A DNA stretch of 64,000 nt from Lepeophtheirus salmonis (Eukaryota; Arthropoda; Copepoda; Siphonostomatoida; Caligidae): contig NC_052140.2 of assembly GCF_016086655.4 (NCBI RefSeq), positions 13,020,001-13,084,000 of the forward strand. The letters are read 5' to 3'. The position numbers and the translations under genes are program-made. The notes below the pieces were generated by a model. It searched no databases. It worked only from the letters and a program-made list of their open reading frames with translations, and was not told the DNA's origin. Shown in pieces: positions 10,770 to 22,960 of the stretch (position 1 is the stretch's first letter; each line of letters begins with the position of its first letter).

Positions 10770-11880
10770 AAAAACCTATTATTCATAATAAATTATTTAA
10801 AATAATATATGTCAGACAAGATACTTTTAAAATAGTTTTTAAAACTTAATATTGATAGAATATTTCCTTGATTTTTATTCTGGTCATTTCAATACTCTAA
10901 AATTTAAACCATCGGAACGGAAAGTAACCAGGATTTATTCATCAACTTTTTTATCGCATGTTTGTATAATAAATTAACCAAAACTTTTAAGTCTATGTAT
11001 CAAATCAAATACTTAGAGGAGACTTTCCCTTATGCAAAATCTTAGTCTTCCATTGTATGATTGTATAGCTATAGTATGAACGAACTTACCAATAATTACA
11101 AAGATTCTTGTTTACCATAATATATAGTTATTTATAATGTATTATCATAATATAAAAATTGTTTGAAACTGGGATATTCGGGAATCCCCGGACATGATGA
11201 GTAGTAGGTAAGGAAGTTCACTACACAAGAGTTTGTTAATGATGACAACAGCCAAGGAAAAGAAAATTCATTCTTCAGATCAATTCCAAAAATACACACG
11301 ATTTACATCACTAAATATAAGCAACCAACACTCATGCCCCCATTGTTTATCCTTCAGTTTTCTTTTTATAAGCAATCTACTCGAGTCGAGCCTGAACGAC
11401 TCGACAACTAATCGACACAACACTAATCAAAGTATCATTAACATTTTTGTATATATATGTATCTAAAGATGGGATTCTATTAAATTGCACAAAAAATAGA
11501 AATACTTAGTTAATTACTTTTTTATGTAAATAAATTTGCTAAAAGCTGGCTTGCTCCACCAAAATTATTTATATATATCATCAGAGTTTTAGATAAGACT
11601 CACACTTAATAGACAACTCCGTTTTTTGCACTGCAACTATTAATTTACTTGAGTGTGAACGACATCTGTTCTATCGATAGACTTTTTGCTTGAAATATAA
11701 ATATATATTAAGCTTATGTCTCTATAAATTGACAAAGCAATTACGTGAAACTCATAAATTGTTAGGGTTATTTTTTTTTGTTCAACCTTCTGTGTTGGAT
11801 TTTTTCATATAATTAATGTCGTTACCTTTATTGTAAATTGCAACCTTTTATCTGAAACAAAGAAAAATTAGAATGGGTAC
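10770..11880. other. No gene seen
   Basis: AT-rich, with a 77-codon plus-strand frame at 11233-11466 rich in Ser, Asn and Ile that matches nothing. No recognised feature. Confidence 0.4.
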
Positions 11881-12002
11881 TCTTTACAGCTAAAGCATTA
11901 AAAGAAAGGGGTGCATCAAAGACAAATTATCCAAGTTTTTTGTAAAAAGTGACTCTTGATGCACCTTTTTGCCACTGGAGTTGTTGATGTCTTTACAGCT
12001 AA
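11881..12002. mobile_element. Small foldback bounded by 13-bp direct repeats
   Basis: TCTTTACAGCTAA occurs at 11881-11893 and again at 11990-12002. Between them GGGGTGCATCAAAGA (about 11909) and TCTTGATGCACCTTTTT (about 11953-11970) form an imperfect inverted pair. A direct repeat enclosing a foldback is the layout of a tiny non-autonomous insertion with its target duplication. 13 bp is an unusual length for a DNA transposon and fits better an insertion made by target-primed integration. Confidence 0.4.
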
Positions 12003-13612
12003 CAAATAGTTACTTTTTGAAAAGTAATAATTAGTGATGTATCACGAATATTCGATTTTCCGAAAAAAAATATTTTTTAAACCTCGAGGGTTCATAACTT
12101 CATTACTACTCGAATCTCAAATTTGACTTGTAACACACATTAGTAGTAATAATGGTGTGAATCGATGCAGAAATACATACATAGAGGCGACTAACGCACT
12201 ATAGCCAAAGAGTGCATACTCAAGGCAAGGGAGGTAGGATTTAGTAGTTCTCAATTCTGATTGGCAGGAAATTAGAAGCTCCTACATGTTCCTCCAGACC
12301 AACAGTTTCCTTGTCTTTTGATTAAATTGTTCATTTTCCTCTTAACCGGCTCTTTCCTTAGAGCCCTTTGGAGGCGACAAGGGATTTTTATTGGTAGTTT
12401 GGCAAAGCAAGGCAGTAGTAGATTAATAATTTTAGTCTGAATGAATGTATTAAAGCTCGATGACGGGGTATATTATTTTTAACGTCAGCTAAAGGGAAGT
12501 TTATAATACGTGATCAGATTTGAATATACTTTCCACAGTTGGGATAAAAAATCTCAATCAACGAACTTCATATTGATAATCTGTATTTGTTTATAAATTA
12601 TAGTTAGATAGTTATATATTTTTACTAAAATGTTAAAATATTCTAGTGTTTACGTTTGCTCCAATTTGGACCAGGGTTCGTTATTTGGACTTTGTTTCCA
12701 AAGGTTTTCTAGAGATCCAGCTAAAGCATAGATTGAATCTTAACACCAATCTTAATTTCAAGTTTCATTTCATTGAATAATAATAGACTATTCAATAGAG
12801 TTTCGGGATTAATGGATAAAAACTGTTCATCAAAATGACTTGATGCCGTCCTTTCATTATGCAATATGCTAAAATAACTTTGTCGGAGGGTCATTTATAC
12901 GCCCAAGAATATACTGATAACATTAAGGAAACTAAAATACAACGCTTTTCCTATCAAATTTAATGTAATCTCTTATAAAATTTAACAATCTCTCAATCAA
13001 AGAAATCAAATTGATGCATGACAAGGTGATTAAAACAAATAATGAAAATCACTATGAAAGAAACGTCAATCCTAATGTCATGACTCTCTGCTTGGGATAA
13101 TCTTTATTATTTAAATTTTTCGGATTTAGAAAAAATTAAGAATATTGTTTTTTACTGTTCTTGGAATATTTCTCGTTCAATTTTGTTGGAAAACCAATAC
13201 TTCAATTGCAACAATCTTTTAAAGGAAGATAAGCGTGTTGAGCTCCATGACAAATTGCGGATCAGAAAATGATCCACCCGGCAAAAGACGAATAAAGAAA
13301 TTGTCAGAATAAACTCTTGAATAAGAAGTTGATATCTGATATCTTTAAAATATTTAATTTTTATTATTAAACTATATGATGAATAAATATATAAACATTC
13401 AATTAAAGTTGTTTTGCTTGTTCCTTTCAGTTACATACTTGTCTAACTCAAACTTGTGTGATTCATTAACATAAATACTAAAGTCACTTTTGAAATACAG
13501 CAAGTGAGGAGCAAATAATGATATTCTTCTTCACTTAATACAAATAAATCATTATATGACCAAAACACTTTTAACATAGCACTCCTTCATGTTTATGTAA
13601 TGTCCTGTGCTG
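12003..13612. other. No gene seen
   Basis: 1.6 kb of AT-rich sequence with only short frames, no recognised transposon protein and no structured repeat. Confidence 0.4.
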
Positions 13613-13760
13613 TAGACGAATCCATCTTTCCCGAGCTTAAGCTATTTTAAAGATTCCCAGAAGTTACCATGCCTTCGTGTGTTTTAGACGAATCCATCTT
13701 TCCCGAGCTTAAGCTATTTTAAAGATTCCCAGACTATTGTAAGTAACCATGCCTTCGTGT
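13613..13760. repeat. 72-bp tandem duplication
   Basis: The unit beginning TAGACGAATCCATCTTTCCC and ending CCATGCCTTCGTGT is present twice in a row (13613-13684 and 13685-13760). The copies differ mainly by a small insertion (CTATTGT region) before the last block of the second copy. Near identity implies a recent event. Confidence 0.85.
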
Positions 13761-13919
13761 CTTCCTGCTATCTTGTCCAAGTTGAGTCTGATTTTCATAC
13801 AGTATCCAAAATCATAGCAATACATTTAGACGATTCTATCACTTTACAGACTAAATCAAACATATATCACTTTATCATATAGTCCCCTAGGGGTGCGAGA
13901 ATGCTTCTTAGGGGTTCAA

Positions 13920-15210
13920 AGATATGAGTGATGATATCCTGGAGCAAGTTGTTGATGATATCAAGGACAGTCCAGTGAAGATTTTCCTAAAAGTGGATGA
14001 GTCAACAGATATTTCAAATTCTTGCCACTCATTCGTATTAGTCCAGTACGTGTAGAACCATAAAGTTGAAGAAAGTTTTCTTTCTGCCCCTCACTGAAGA
14101 CAACATCGAAACCCATCGACGTGTTCAATATGATAAAAGAATTCCAAGATACCAACTTCATCTTGACAGGATTGGTTCGATATGTACTGATGGCACACCA
14201 GCCATACTGGGCAATCGTTCAGGGTTGCTGCATTGATGAGAAAATAAATTCCTGACCTGAACCTACTGCTTTCTTCATTGGCAGGCTCTTTCAGCAAAAA
14301 CTTTGCCCCAGACCTGAAAAAGATTTTGGAGATTTGTGTGAAGGTTGTGAATATGATTCGTGGTCGTGCTCTGAATCATTGACTGTTTCAGTCATTTTGT
14401 GAGAAAGTGGGTCAGGAACACATTGTGCTGTTGTACCATACCAAAGTGAAGTGGCTGTCACGTGGGCGTGTGCTATCTTGTATGTTTGAATTGTTAGAAG
14501 AAATTTAGCAGTTTCTCCACGGACTGGGACAAGAACTGGCTGGATATTTTGATGATCCTGAATTTGTTCAAATGCTTGCCTATTTGGCTGTTGTGTTCAC
14601 AGCACTCAATGAGCTCAATTCCTCACTACAAGGAAGAGAGATGAACATTTTGATTCCAAGTGAGTGGTTGGCTACATTCAAAGAGAAAATTGTTTTGTGG
14701 ATTAAGTGTGTAAAGAAAGGGAACTTGGCAAATTTTCCTTCCCTTGAAGAAACAGTCACAGAGGATGCTTCCCTACGTCCAGATTTTGTTTAAAAAATTG
14801 TTGAACATCTGCAGATACTGTACACCTCATTTGATTACTACTTCTCGTGTTGAGAGCTACAACCCTGTGACGACTGGTTTCGGCACCCTTTTAAGCAGAA
14901 TATGGAAGATTTTGATGATGATAGCAGTATCAAGGAATATCTCAACGAACTGAGAAACAATCGTGGAATCCAAATGGAGTTTGGCGACGGTCACTTGGAC
15001 AACTTCTGGGCTGCAAAGAAGGCTCTCACTGTGCTCGTGTCTTTTGCGACTACTTACCTCTGCAAGACTGGATTTTTCTGTTTGCTTCTCATCAAAACCA
15101 AGAGCAAAAATTGGCTGGATCCTTAACACGACCTGCAAGTGGCACTCAGCACCAAGATTCCAAGATTTGATGTCATCATGAATGGAAAACAACTGCAACA
15201 AAGTCACTGA
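13920..15210 (+). pseudogene. hAT-D: ZBED5-like hAT transposase pseudogene
   Basis: The plus strand, read across frames, follows the vertebrate ZBED5/Buster-like hAT layout. It has an IFLKVDESTDIS block with the first catalytic Asp (about 13985-14015), a CTDGTPA-type block (about 14180, out of frame with the first), an H-x-KVKWLSRGRV block (about 14440-14470), an ELNSSLQGREMNI block (14600-14650), an FPSLEETV block, and a C-terminal dimerisation region with FATTYLCKTGF (about 15040-15080) and a DLQVALSTKIPRFD tail (about 15130-15170). Many stops and frameshifts; the N-terminal BED finger is missing. AATAAA follows at about 15258. GGGGTGCGAGAATGCTTCTT at about 13890 may be a remnant of the left end. 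Dead. Minus-strand frames here are shadows. Confidence 0.8.
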
Positions 15211-15599
15211 GTGTGACGCATAGTCAAAAATTCACAACACACCATGTTAGTTATGTAAATAAAGAATTAAATACATTCTGTGATAACCCTCTGAGGCCAT
15301 AATTATCTCCTGATGTACTTAATATACGTAGAAATATGAAATATCTATTTACTTACGAATTGACCTCTTCCAATGCATGTAATGCATCAATATCGTTCTT
15401 GTCATCCCAGTCGCTTTTAGATCCTTAAATGTCCATAGTACATGTTTTTTCCAAGTCAAAGTTATCATGCTCCTGAGTCAAATTCCTTATGCTCCAAATT
15501 AAGTCCAAGTAATAAAGCCTCTAAGCTAAGGCGTGTCCAGATCCGATATAAGTCGATTAAAATAAATGTATATTATTAAAAATCATCTGTGACGTTATT

Positions 15600-16815
15600 T
15601 CTTTGAACGTACCCTGACTGTAAGCCAGAGTATACCATGTCGTCAAAAAAAAAATTACCCATAACTTTGTGGCCTTATATCTTGGGTTCTATATTAAGTA
15701 CAGAGGTTTGTTAATTTCTACAGAAAGTTCCAAGGATTCTTATTTTTTTTTTCTGTCCATAACGTTAGTACGAGTCTTTTTCACCATCAAGTCCCGGTGA
15801 GGAAAGATCTCCACTATTCTTGACGCACACGTCTCTCCCAAGGAGATCGCCAAACAGCTGGAGTGCGACCGTAAGACCGTCTACAACGTTAAAAAGTGCA
15901 TGTAAGCTGGCCAGGACCTTAAGCGACACCGGAGATGTAGGATAAAACAAAAAGTGGATCCAGCAAATTACAAGGAAGCCGTGATCGCCAACCCAAACTC
16001 TATGAACACATCCATTTCAGAGAATCTTGGGGTGGCAAGATCTACCACATCTCTCTGGATAAAAAAAAAAAAAAATAGGCAGCAAATCCTTCAGAAGAGT
16101 TGAAATGCCCTTATTGTCATAGCGTCATACAGCGTGACAAGAGGATTGAGAGGGCCAAAAACTATTGAACGCAAGGAAGCAAAATCCAGCCGACATTGTT
16201 CTATTTTCAGATGAGAATACTTTCACGGTGGATCCCGTGTTTAACCGTCAAAATGACCGTGTATCGACATTCCGCGACGTACCCTTGATACCTCCACCAG
16301 GTTCATGACCACCACAAAGCCTGCCGCGTCCGTGATGATGATGGCCTCATTGCATCCAACTGGAAAAAGATAAGACCAATCTGATTCTCCAACGGATATC
16401 ACCTTAAAGCTGATGATTACCTCGACATCCTCAAGAAGAAGGTAGTCCCGTTGCTTTGGAAAATTTTCAGGGAAGGGTCCCTCATATTTCAGGAGGACCG
16501 GTCCCCAATGCAAACTGCCAAAGCCGTCCAAAAACTTACCTGCAGGAATCTCTCCAAGAACGTTGCTTACTGGGCTAAGATAGTTTGGCCTCCCTAGAGT
16601 CCTGACCTCAGCCCACTGGAATACAGAATTCAGGTGCATATTGAGGCCAATGGCTGTAAAGTTCGCCCTCCCCCCCAAACCTGAAATCCCTCATTCCGGG
16701 GTGGACAAGGCCCTGGGCCACAATGTCCACCAAGTACCTTCGGTAAACCTGTGCTGCATTACGACTTCGCCTTGAGTGCTGCATCGCCGCTGAGGGCGGC
16801 TTTATTGATTACAAA
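15600..16815 (+). pseudogene. Tc1/mariner-superfamily transposase pseudogene, long copy
   Basis: Reads on the plus strand in shifting frames. There is a helix-turn-helix region with AKQLECDRKTVYNVKK (about 15850-15900), a second helix block SISENLGVARSTTS (about 16013-16050), and the first catalytic Asp in FSDEN (16204-16218). The second Asp lies in QEDRSPMQTAK (codon 16496-16498) and the third in SPDLSPLEY (codon 16604-16606). The last two are in the same frame with 35 codons between them, but an in-frame TAG lies at 16595-16597 where WPPxSPD should be. First and second Asp are in different frames. The tail ends with the usual IAAEGGF-type motif near 16790, out of frame. A 15-base A run near 16065 marks one frameshift. 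It is the most complete Tc1-type copy in the window and shares the general HTH and C-terminal design of family T without being the same family for certain. Confidence 0.8.
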
Positions 16816-17074
16816 TGGTAATCATAAGAATACAAATCTACATGAATGCGGCAAATGACTCGGTCTTACTCAAGCTTTTGCTCACTTTGTCGCCTCTATA
16901 TATTTCTTTCTCTATTTGTGACATCCTTGGATTGTCTCATCATTAGATTCATAGAATCCTTTGCTTGTAATCTCGGAATACTGAGGCTGGGACATATATT
17001 AAAGGGGGACTGCTACAGAATTTGAATTCACTCAATGCCTCTACGGCGATGGTTTCTAGAAAGCTTGTCAGCTG

Positions 17075-17284
17075 TTGGTGTCTACTTTTATTCAGTCATC
17101 CATCCTCATCATCAACTCCGTGTTTCGGTTGATTAGAAATCCATATTTTCGCTATGAAAGCGAGACATATTTGTCTCATGGTTTAGGCTTTCATGTAACA
17201 ACTCTATCAACCCTCTTTCATTTCGATGAATTAGGAGTACCTCCTCCGGGTCTCTTAAAAAAATCTACGAAAAAGACTGTCTGA
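17075..17284 (+). CDS. Unrecognised 69-codon frame
   Basis: A frame starting with ATG, of moderate complexity (Ser, Phe, Leu, Arg, Gly, Pro), sitting in slightly GC-richer sequence (16980-17280). It matches no family I know and has no visible splice context. It could be an exon of an unknown gene, a transposon scrap, or chance. Confidence 0.15.
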   Translation: MVSTFIQSSILIINSVFRLIRNPYFRYESETYLSHGLGFHVTTLSTLFHFDELGVPPPGLLKKSTKKTV

Positions 17285-17289
17285 TTTAA

Positions 17290-18620
17290 CTCAAATCCAT
17301 TAGGAAAATTAAATCGAAGAATGATTCTCTGTTAACTCTTTACCCTTGTCATCACCAATTCTATCATTCAATCCCATACCAAAAATAGTCAATCTATATG
17401 TATTGTAATTAATAATTTGAATTGACGGTCATTTATTAGGATTCTTATGAATTACCATAAGCCTTATTCATTAAATAAAAAATACTACATAGAGACACCT
17501 TGCCGAATTAAATCTAAGAAAAGATCGTGTTACTTCGTCACTCCCACCATTAAAGAACAAGTCATTGTGATAAAGTGGAACATAATTACATATAGACAAT
17601 GATCATATACAATTAATTCTACGCATTCTTTCAGTTTCATTCCACTCTTAACATATAGTGTTTTAATTGAATAACAGACATAAATAAATTCAAGTACCGA
17701 CTATCAAAAGGATTCTTTGGAGCAAACAACCTTTATAATTAAATAAAGCTTAAAACTTTTATAATATGTTTTTTGATGTAATCATTTACTTAAACGGATG
17801 TATCTTTAGTTTATGGAAATAGAACCGAGAACAAATTTAAAATTCTGAATTTAATGTAGTAATTGCGTTTAGAATAACATACTTCATAAAAAATTATTGT
17901 TACTTTTTGGTTTTCTGAAGAAAGTGACTCTAACCAGGAATTAAGATATATGCTTGTAGAAAAGGATATCCCTGAATTTAAATTTAAAACTCCAGACAAT
18001 TTTCTCATGTATGAAATACTTGCATACAAAAACAGCTTTCATTTACAAGTCTTCAACATAAATTAGGACTACAGTTTTTTCATTGCAAACACGTTAATAA
18101 AACTGGATAGAGTATCTTCTCTGTTTTGGTTTTGATATATTGCTCAACTATTCAGGTATAGAATTCAGCTTTCTTTGAAAATGATCTTCTTCATTTTTAA
18201 TGGTATTTTGAATTGGTATACACTTTCAGCTTCATATTGCTTCTTGGGGAGGGACATTCTACATATTATTTGAGCCACTATAAATCAATTATCAATTAGT
18301 TCCCTCTTACATGAGGTCCTTCCTTACAAGTAATGAAACTAATATAAAATTAAATGCTCTTAATGATAAAATAATGAAGTAAGTAGAATTGAATGGTGTA
18401 GAATTTTAATTACATTTGAATGAGATTACTGATTAATAACATTTATAATGCATATTATTCTTACGTTACAAATTTATACATGATTTATGGAATTGTGAGG
18501 TAAGAATGTTGATTCAAACGCGGGTATACTGAATGTTTACAGGCTACCTGCCATGATGCACTACTTGGTTGAATGCTTTAGGTAGAGCCAAAACCTACAC
18601 TGAAAATAAAATTGAATTAT
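17290..18620. other. No gene seen
   Basis: AT-rich, no recognised coding, no bounded repeat. Confidence 0.4.
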
Positions 18621-18624
18621 GTCT

Positions 18625-18717
18625 CTCAATTTGTTCTAAAGTTATGGTCGATTGATTATACATATTTTACGTTTTGTGTTACCTTGACACCTCAACATTT
18701 CACGGCATCTTACGCAA
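18625..18717 (+). repeat. Dispersed repeat shared with 25725-25836
   Basis: CTAAAGTTATGGTCGATTGA, then CGTTTTGTGTTACCTTGACA, then CTCAACATTTCACGGCATCT match 25725-25836 in order and direction. In both places the match stops next to a transposon border (family M here, mariner there). Confidence 0.55.
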
Positions 18718-19062
18718 GGGCGTCCGTAGGGATGGGGTGGAGTACTGTAGCCCTGCCCAAAAGATGTTTTGCTTTTTACAAACATTTTATTTCGTCATTC
18801 GGGTAATTTATAATTTTTATGACTAACTACGGATTTTTTCAAAAAAAAAAATCCAAAAAATTTAGTTTTTCAAATTAAATTCTGGATTTTTTTTTCGAAA
18901 AAATTTAATTTTTTGTAAATAGTTATGAATTTTTAAATTTCCTTCATAGAAAAAGTTCAATTTTTAATTTTTTTTCAAAGATTGAATATTTGAAATTTCA
19001 TTTTTGAAGTCTTTCTAAAAAGATCCAAAAACCAAGCCACCCCAAAAATACTGTTACTGTGA
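18718..19062. repeat. Family M element, copy 2
   Basis: The left end AAGGGCGTCCGTAGGGATGG opens a T-rich core of degenerate repeats built on GGATTTTTTTCAAAAAAT and GTAAATAGTTATGAATTTTT. The right side has CCAAGCCACCCCAAAAATAC, then TACTGTTACTGTGACC. The normal family right terminus (CTGYGGACGCCCCTG) is degraded and abuts the mariner at 19065. Non-coding. Confidence 0.6.
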
Positions 19063-19064
19063 CC

Positions 19065-19747
19065 ATACAAGGTGTGCAAGCTATCTACACCGCCACTTTG
19101 GCGCACTCTCTTGGGAAAATATAGGAACTTACAAATGATTCTTTTTTGTTACATAGTTTGTTCAAACCTGCAGCCGTTGGAAAATAATTGAATCAATTGA
19201 AGAAGTTGTTGTCCTAGATATTTGGAAAAGTCATGGAACCCATCCTTAGAATCTATGTATGTAACAAGAACATATTCATTACTGAAACTCTGCGACTTTG
19301 TGGGACGTTTGTTTGCAAAGTTACGAGGGAATTTGAGGCCTTTAAAGTCTCGGATCCCTATTTTACCTCCAAAAAAAGGTCTCAAATGTCTACAAGACCA
19401 TTGGGCTTCAAACTCACCGTATCTGAATTTGAGGGATTTTTATGTCAGTCCAATCGAATAAATAAACAACAGACCCCCTGTAATAGGAAAGACAAAATTA
19501 TCAGTCGAATCAAGAAAGAATTTCAAGATTTACTGAGGGGCCAAGTGGCAAAGGCCTGCAAATGCTTTCAGCCTCGTATAATATCTGTAATTGAGGTTAG
19601 AGGTGATATTATTGAATATAATAAATTAGAATCCATCAAACTTTTATAATCTGGTTTTATTTTTTAATTCTGATAACGTGTTGGAGAGAAAATTGTGTTT
19701 AAAAAAAAATCATTTTTGCGGCATAGATAGCTTTTGCACCCTGTATA
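19065..19747 (+). mobile_element. Deleted Tc1/mariner element with both ends
   Basis: The left end TACAAGGTGTGCAAGCTATC and the right end, whose reverse complement is TACAGGGTGCAAAAGCTATC, are clear inverted repeats starting at TA. The plus strand keeps only the transposase C-terminus, spread over two frames: DHWASNSPYLNLRDFYV (about 19400-19445), where the third catalytic Asp of SPD is replaced by Tyr, then IKKEFQDLLRGQVAKACKCF and RIISVIEVRGDIIE (about 19510-19620). The N-terminal and central parts are gone. The 138-codon frame at 19233-19649 joins a shadow frame to the true C-terminus and is not a protein. Confidence 0.75.
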
Positions 19748-19749
19748 GT

Positions 19750-20820
19750 ATCAAGTTTGTTCAAAATCGATTTTTAACTTTTTGGCGTAATCCTGGTGAC
19801 TAACAAATGAACAAACAGAAGCAAAAAACCTGACTTCAGTTCAACCGAATTATGGAATCATGATTCAATGAACAGTAGTACCCGGTATTGCCCGATGTTA
19901 TTAGGCGTCGACGGACAGACATACTTTACTTCAGTAATATAGAAGATAACTCCCCAATAAATACTTAGTTTCACTCTCCGTTGTTTTATGAGCACAATCA
20001 CCCCCATACCCCCCACTATACAAATTGAATTCAAGGGAATAACTTCTCCCGATGACATTGTCCATGAGCTACGGAGATTCCATGAAAGTTTTTATACACG
20101 TGGTTACTCAATACATGGATTTTTCTTCTCAAGAATGAAAGAATATTTAAAACAGTTTTAGAATAATAAAATCTATGACGTAATGAGTCAGGAAGTACTA
20201 CGGAGAAGCTCTCAATTAATATCTGCGAGCTATCTACTATACGATAAGAAAGCGATTTCTTCAGTATCCTTAAGAGCAAGGGTAGCCATTTTGTATAATA
20301 TTAGTATTTTTCTATTAACATACTTCAAGCTTCAAAATTTACTATTAAATTTGATCAATTTGTCTCATTCATATTTGACTAATTTTAAAATTTATATGGC
20401 CTGTTATTTAAACTCACCTTGTATTGTAAATGATTTAGCTAAAGTAATCATCATTTGAGTGAAAAATCATTAGTCTAGGAGCTTATCATTATAATAGTTC
20501 AAGGATGAGACGTAGGGAACAATGTGCAAAAACTGAAAATAAATTGACGAGCAAAGAAAAAGACAATTAGCAAAATTTGCAAAGCAATATTTATTTCAGT
20601 CATATCGTTACTTGGGGATATATTTTGTACTATTATCATGTCAATGGTCAAATATGGATGTCAATTTAAAGTGTTAGAACAGAGTAGCTATAGGTGTTCC
20701 AATATTAATTTTGTTTGCTTACAAATATTAGGGATGTCAAAATATTTGTTTTGTAGAATATTAGATTTGGAACGATTACTCTTATAATATAACAATGTTT
20801 AATATAGTATTATATGATAT
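19750..20820. other. No gene seen
   Basis: AT-rich. Frames of 66 to 91 codons at 19858-20458 overlap on both strands and look random. No recognised feature. Confidence 0.4.
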
Positions 20821-20821
20821 C

Positions 20822-21270
20822 AGGGACGTTCGTAGGGGGTTCTTTAAAAAAAAAAAAACTATTTTTGGAATTTTTTTGAGAACAACTGTGGATTTTTGAA
20901 ATTGATATTTGAAATTTACTTCTTGAAATTATTTGGAAGAAATGTCTTTTTCAAATTTGTATGAACAACAGTGGATATCCGAATTTTTTTGTAAATAGCA
21001 ATGAATTTTTGGAAAAAAAGATCTGAAAAACATTGGATTTTTGAAATAATATTTGGAATTTTACTTTTGAAATTTATTTCCAAAACATTTAATTTTTTGT
21101 GAACAGCTGTTAGCTTTTTAAATTTGTTGCTAAAAATTTCGTTTTTTGTAAATGTTTATTGATTTTTGAATTTTTTTTCCGAAAAATTTAATTTAAAAAA
21201 AAAAAAAAAAATAATAATTTTTGAAATTTTTTTCAAAAATTTTAACTTATGGATTTTTTTTCTTCATAAA
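20822..21270. repeat. Family M element, copy 3
   Basis: The left end CAGGGACGTTCGTAGGGGGT is followed by the family's T-rich tandem core, here with many repeats of GAATTTTTTT, CAAAAAATTTAATT and GTGAACAGCTGT. The right terminus is missing; a family T copy begins at about 21325. Confidence 0.6.
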
Positions 21271-21324
21271 CTTCCAAGCATGTATATATTCGTCACAAAC
21301 ATAATGATGGGATTAAGTCATGTA

Positions 21325-21835
21325 CCAAGTGGTCAATTAAAATCTGAATACTTTGAATTTTAAACTTCAACAAGATATAATTTTTTAATTAATAATTATA
21401 AAATTTCAACAAAACTAACACTATAAATATATGTGTGTCTGAGTTCTCTTAATCATTAATATAGCCTACCTTAGTGGCAAAGATGGCTCCCAGGTGGTGG
21501 AAGAAGGTTTGAAACCCTGTCCTTTGTCATGGGGTCCTAGTACTGGTTGAGAGTGCCTTTGATGACCTTGGTGTTTGGATGACGGACACTGCAGGCTATC
21601 CGTCGACATACCCCCAAAAAGTTTAGTAAGGGGGGTAGGGCTTCAAGTTTCAAAAAGAGTTCAAAAGACTCATTCAAAAAAGTCTTGCAACGGAGGGAAT
21701 TGATTTCTTTCATTGTAGCTGTCAAAAGTGGACTCTCCGCCCTCACACGCTCTTTCTACCCACTTTTTTTGATAGTTGTCTGGACAGTCTGCTGTGAGAA
21801 CAATTGAAATTGGTTTTATTCCGCGAAAGAAATTT
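21325..21835 (-). mobile_element. Family T: deleted Tc1/mariner copy B, truncated
   Basis: The left end AAGTGGTCAATTAAAATCTG follows a TA at 21323-21324. The minus strand holds the same C-terminal and central scraps as copy A, including SPLLTATMKEI (about 21735-21700). The right half (N-terminal region) is lost by a deletion of about 285 bp seen by comparison with copy C. Confidence 0.65.
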
Positions 21836-22064
21836 TTTTAAGGCCTTTGTGGAATAACCAATAAATAATTACCTAATTACTAATCATCGACAACTATAAA
21901 ATATTTTGTATAAAATATCTAATAGTGACGAGACGATTGATTAGAAACGGGGAATTGGGGTTTTTTTCTGGAATCAGAAAAATAATTTTTAAAATTGTCA
22001 TTCCCCTTCTTATTTATTACTGATATTAAAATATTCATTACTTTTCTAAGTTAAAATAAATAAA

Positions 22065-22470
22065 AAAAAGTAGACCACCCCTAAAATTAAGGATTTTTTG
22101 CTTTTTACCAGAAAATTTAATATTAGAATTTTTTTTTTTTCCAAAAATGTAATATTTGAAATTTAATTTAACTTTTCATAATTTAAATTTTCTATGAATA
22201 ACTGTTTATTTTTGAAAATTTTCCTCCAAAAAAATGTAATATTTAAATTCGTTTTAAAAAATATTAGAAATTTAATTTTTCTCTGAATAGTTGTGGATTT
22301 AAAAAAAAAATTAAAAATTAAATTTATTATTTGAAATTTTTTCCAAAAAATGTAATATTTAAAATTTTATTTATGAAATTTTTCTCCAAAAAGTTTAACT
22401 TTTTAATTTAAAAAAAAAAAAGTCAAGAAACAAAGCCCCCTTAAATATAATACTGTGAAGGCCCCTGAAA
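22065..22470. repeat. Family M core, copy 4 (duplication unit 1)
   Basis: Starts with ACCACCCCTAAAATTAAGGA, continues with the T-rich tandem core, and ends with AAAGCCCCC and ATACTGTGAAGGCCCCTG. The right terminus is recognisable; the left terminus is lost. Confidence 0.6.
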
Positions 22471-22506
22471 GTTAAATGGTATTTAAAATAATAAAGAATT
22501 TGAATT

Positions 22507-22960
22507 CGACATACACCCAAAAAGTTTAGTACGAGGGGTAGTCATCAGGGCTGTAGGGAGGGGGCAAAAGTTTCAAAATACTCATTCAAAAAATTCTTGC
22601 AACGTAAGAGTGGGTTTTTTTCATTGTAGCTGCCAAAAGTGGACTCTCCACCCTCACAACCTCTTTCCACCTACTTTTTGGATAGGTCTCTGGACAGTCT
22701 GGTTTGAAATTCCAAGATCTCTTGCATGGGCCCTCATGGACTTGAGAGGATTGGCTTTTTCTATAACTCCTCCTTTGTCTAGTTTGAATTTTTGCCAGAA
22801 CCCTACTTCCTCTCCAACGTTTTGGACTTGCTGACGCGTAAACGTGATCCCAAAGACACCTAGTATCAAGAAGTGCTCGAATGGAAATTCGTCTATCACA
22901 TTCAAGTGTCATTTTTCCGACTTGTACGAAAGATAGAGAGCTCATGCCTCACGTGATAAT
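22507..22960 (-). pseudogene. Family T: deleted Tc1/mariner copy C
   Basis: On the minus strand it keeps the best readable family T N-terminal region, split over two overlapping frames (22945-22586 and 22905-22654). It contains an ECDRRISIRALLD start, a RDLGISNQTVQ helix, and SPLLAATMK at the end. This is the DNA-binding part of a Tc1/mariner transposase; the catalytic core does not follow. The left terminal repeat is absent because the copy starts at the duplication junction. Confidence 0.7.

Noticed and set aside
14857..15207. 116-codon minus-strand frame
   Set aside because: Antisense to the C-terminal part of the ZBED5-like hAT pseudogene.
16241..16678. 145-codon minus-strand frame
   Set aside because: It lies antisense to the Tc1/mariner pseudogene, whose plus strand carries the FSDEN, QED and SPD motifs. 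The frame is a shadow.
19233..19649. 138-codon plus-strand frame taken as one protein
   Set aside because: Its first half is out of frame with the transposase (SNSPYLN lies in the neighbouring frame); only its second half is the true C-terminus.
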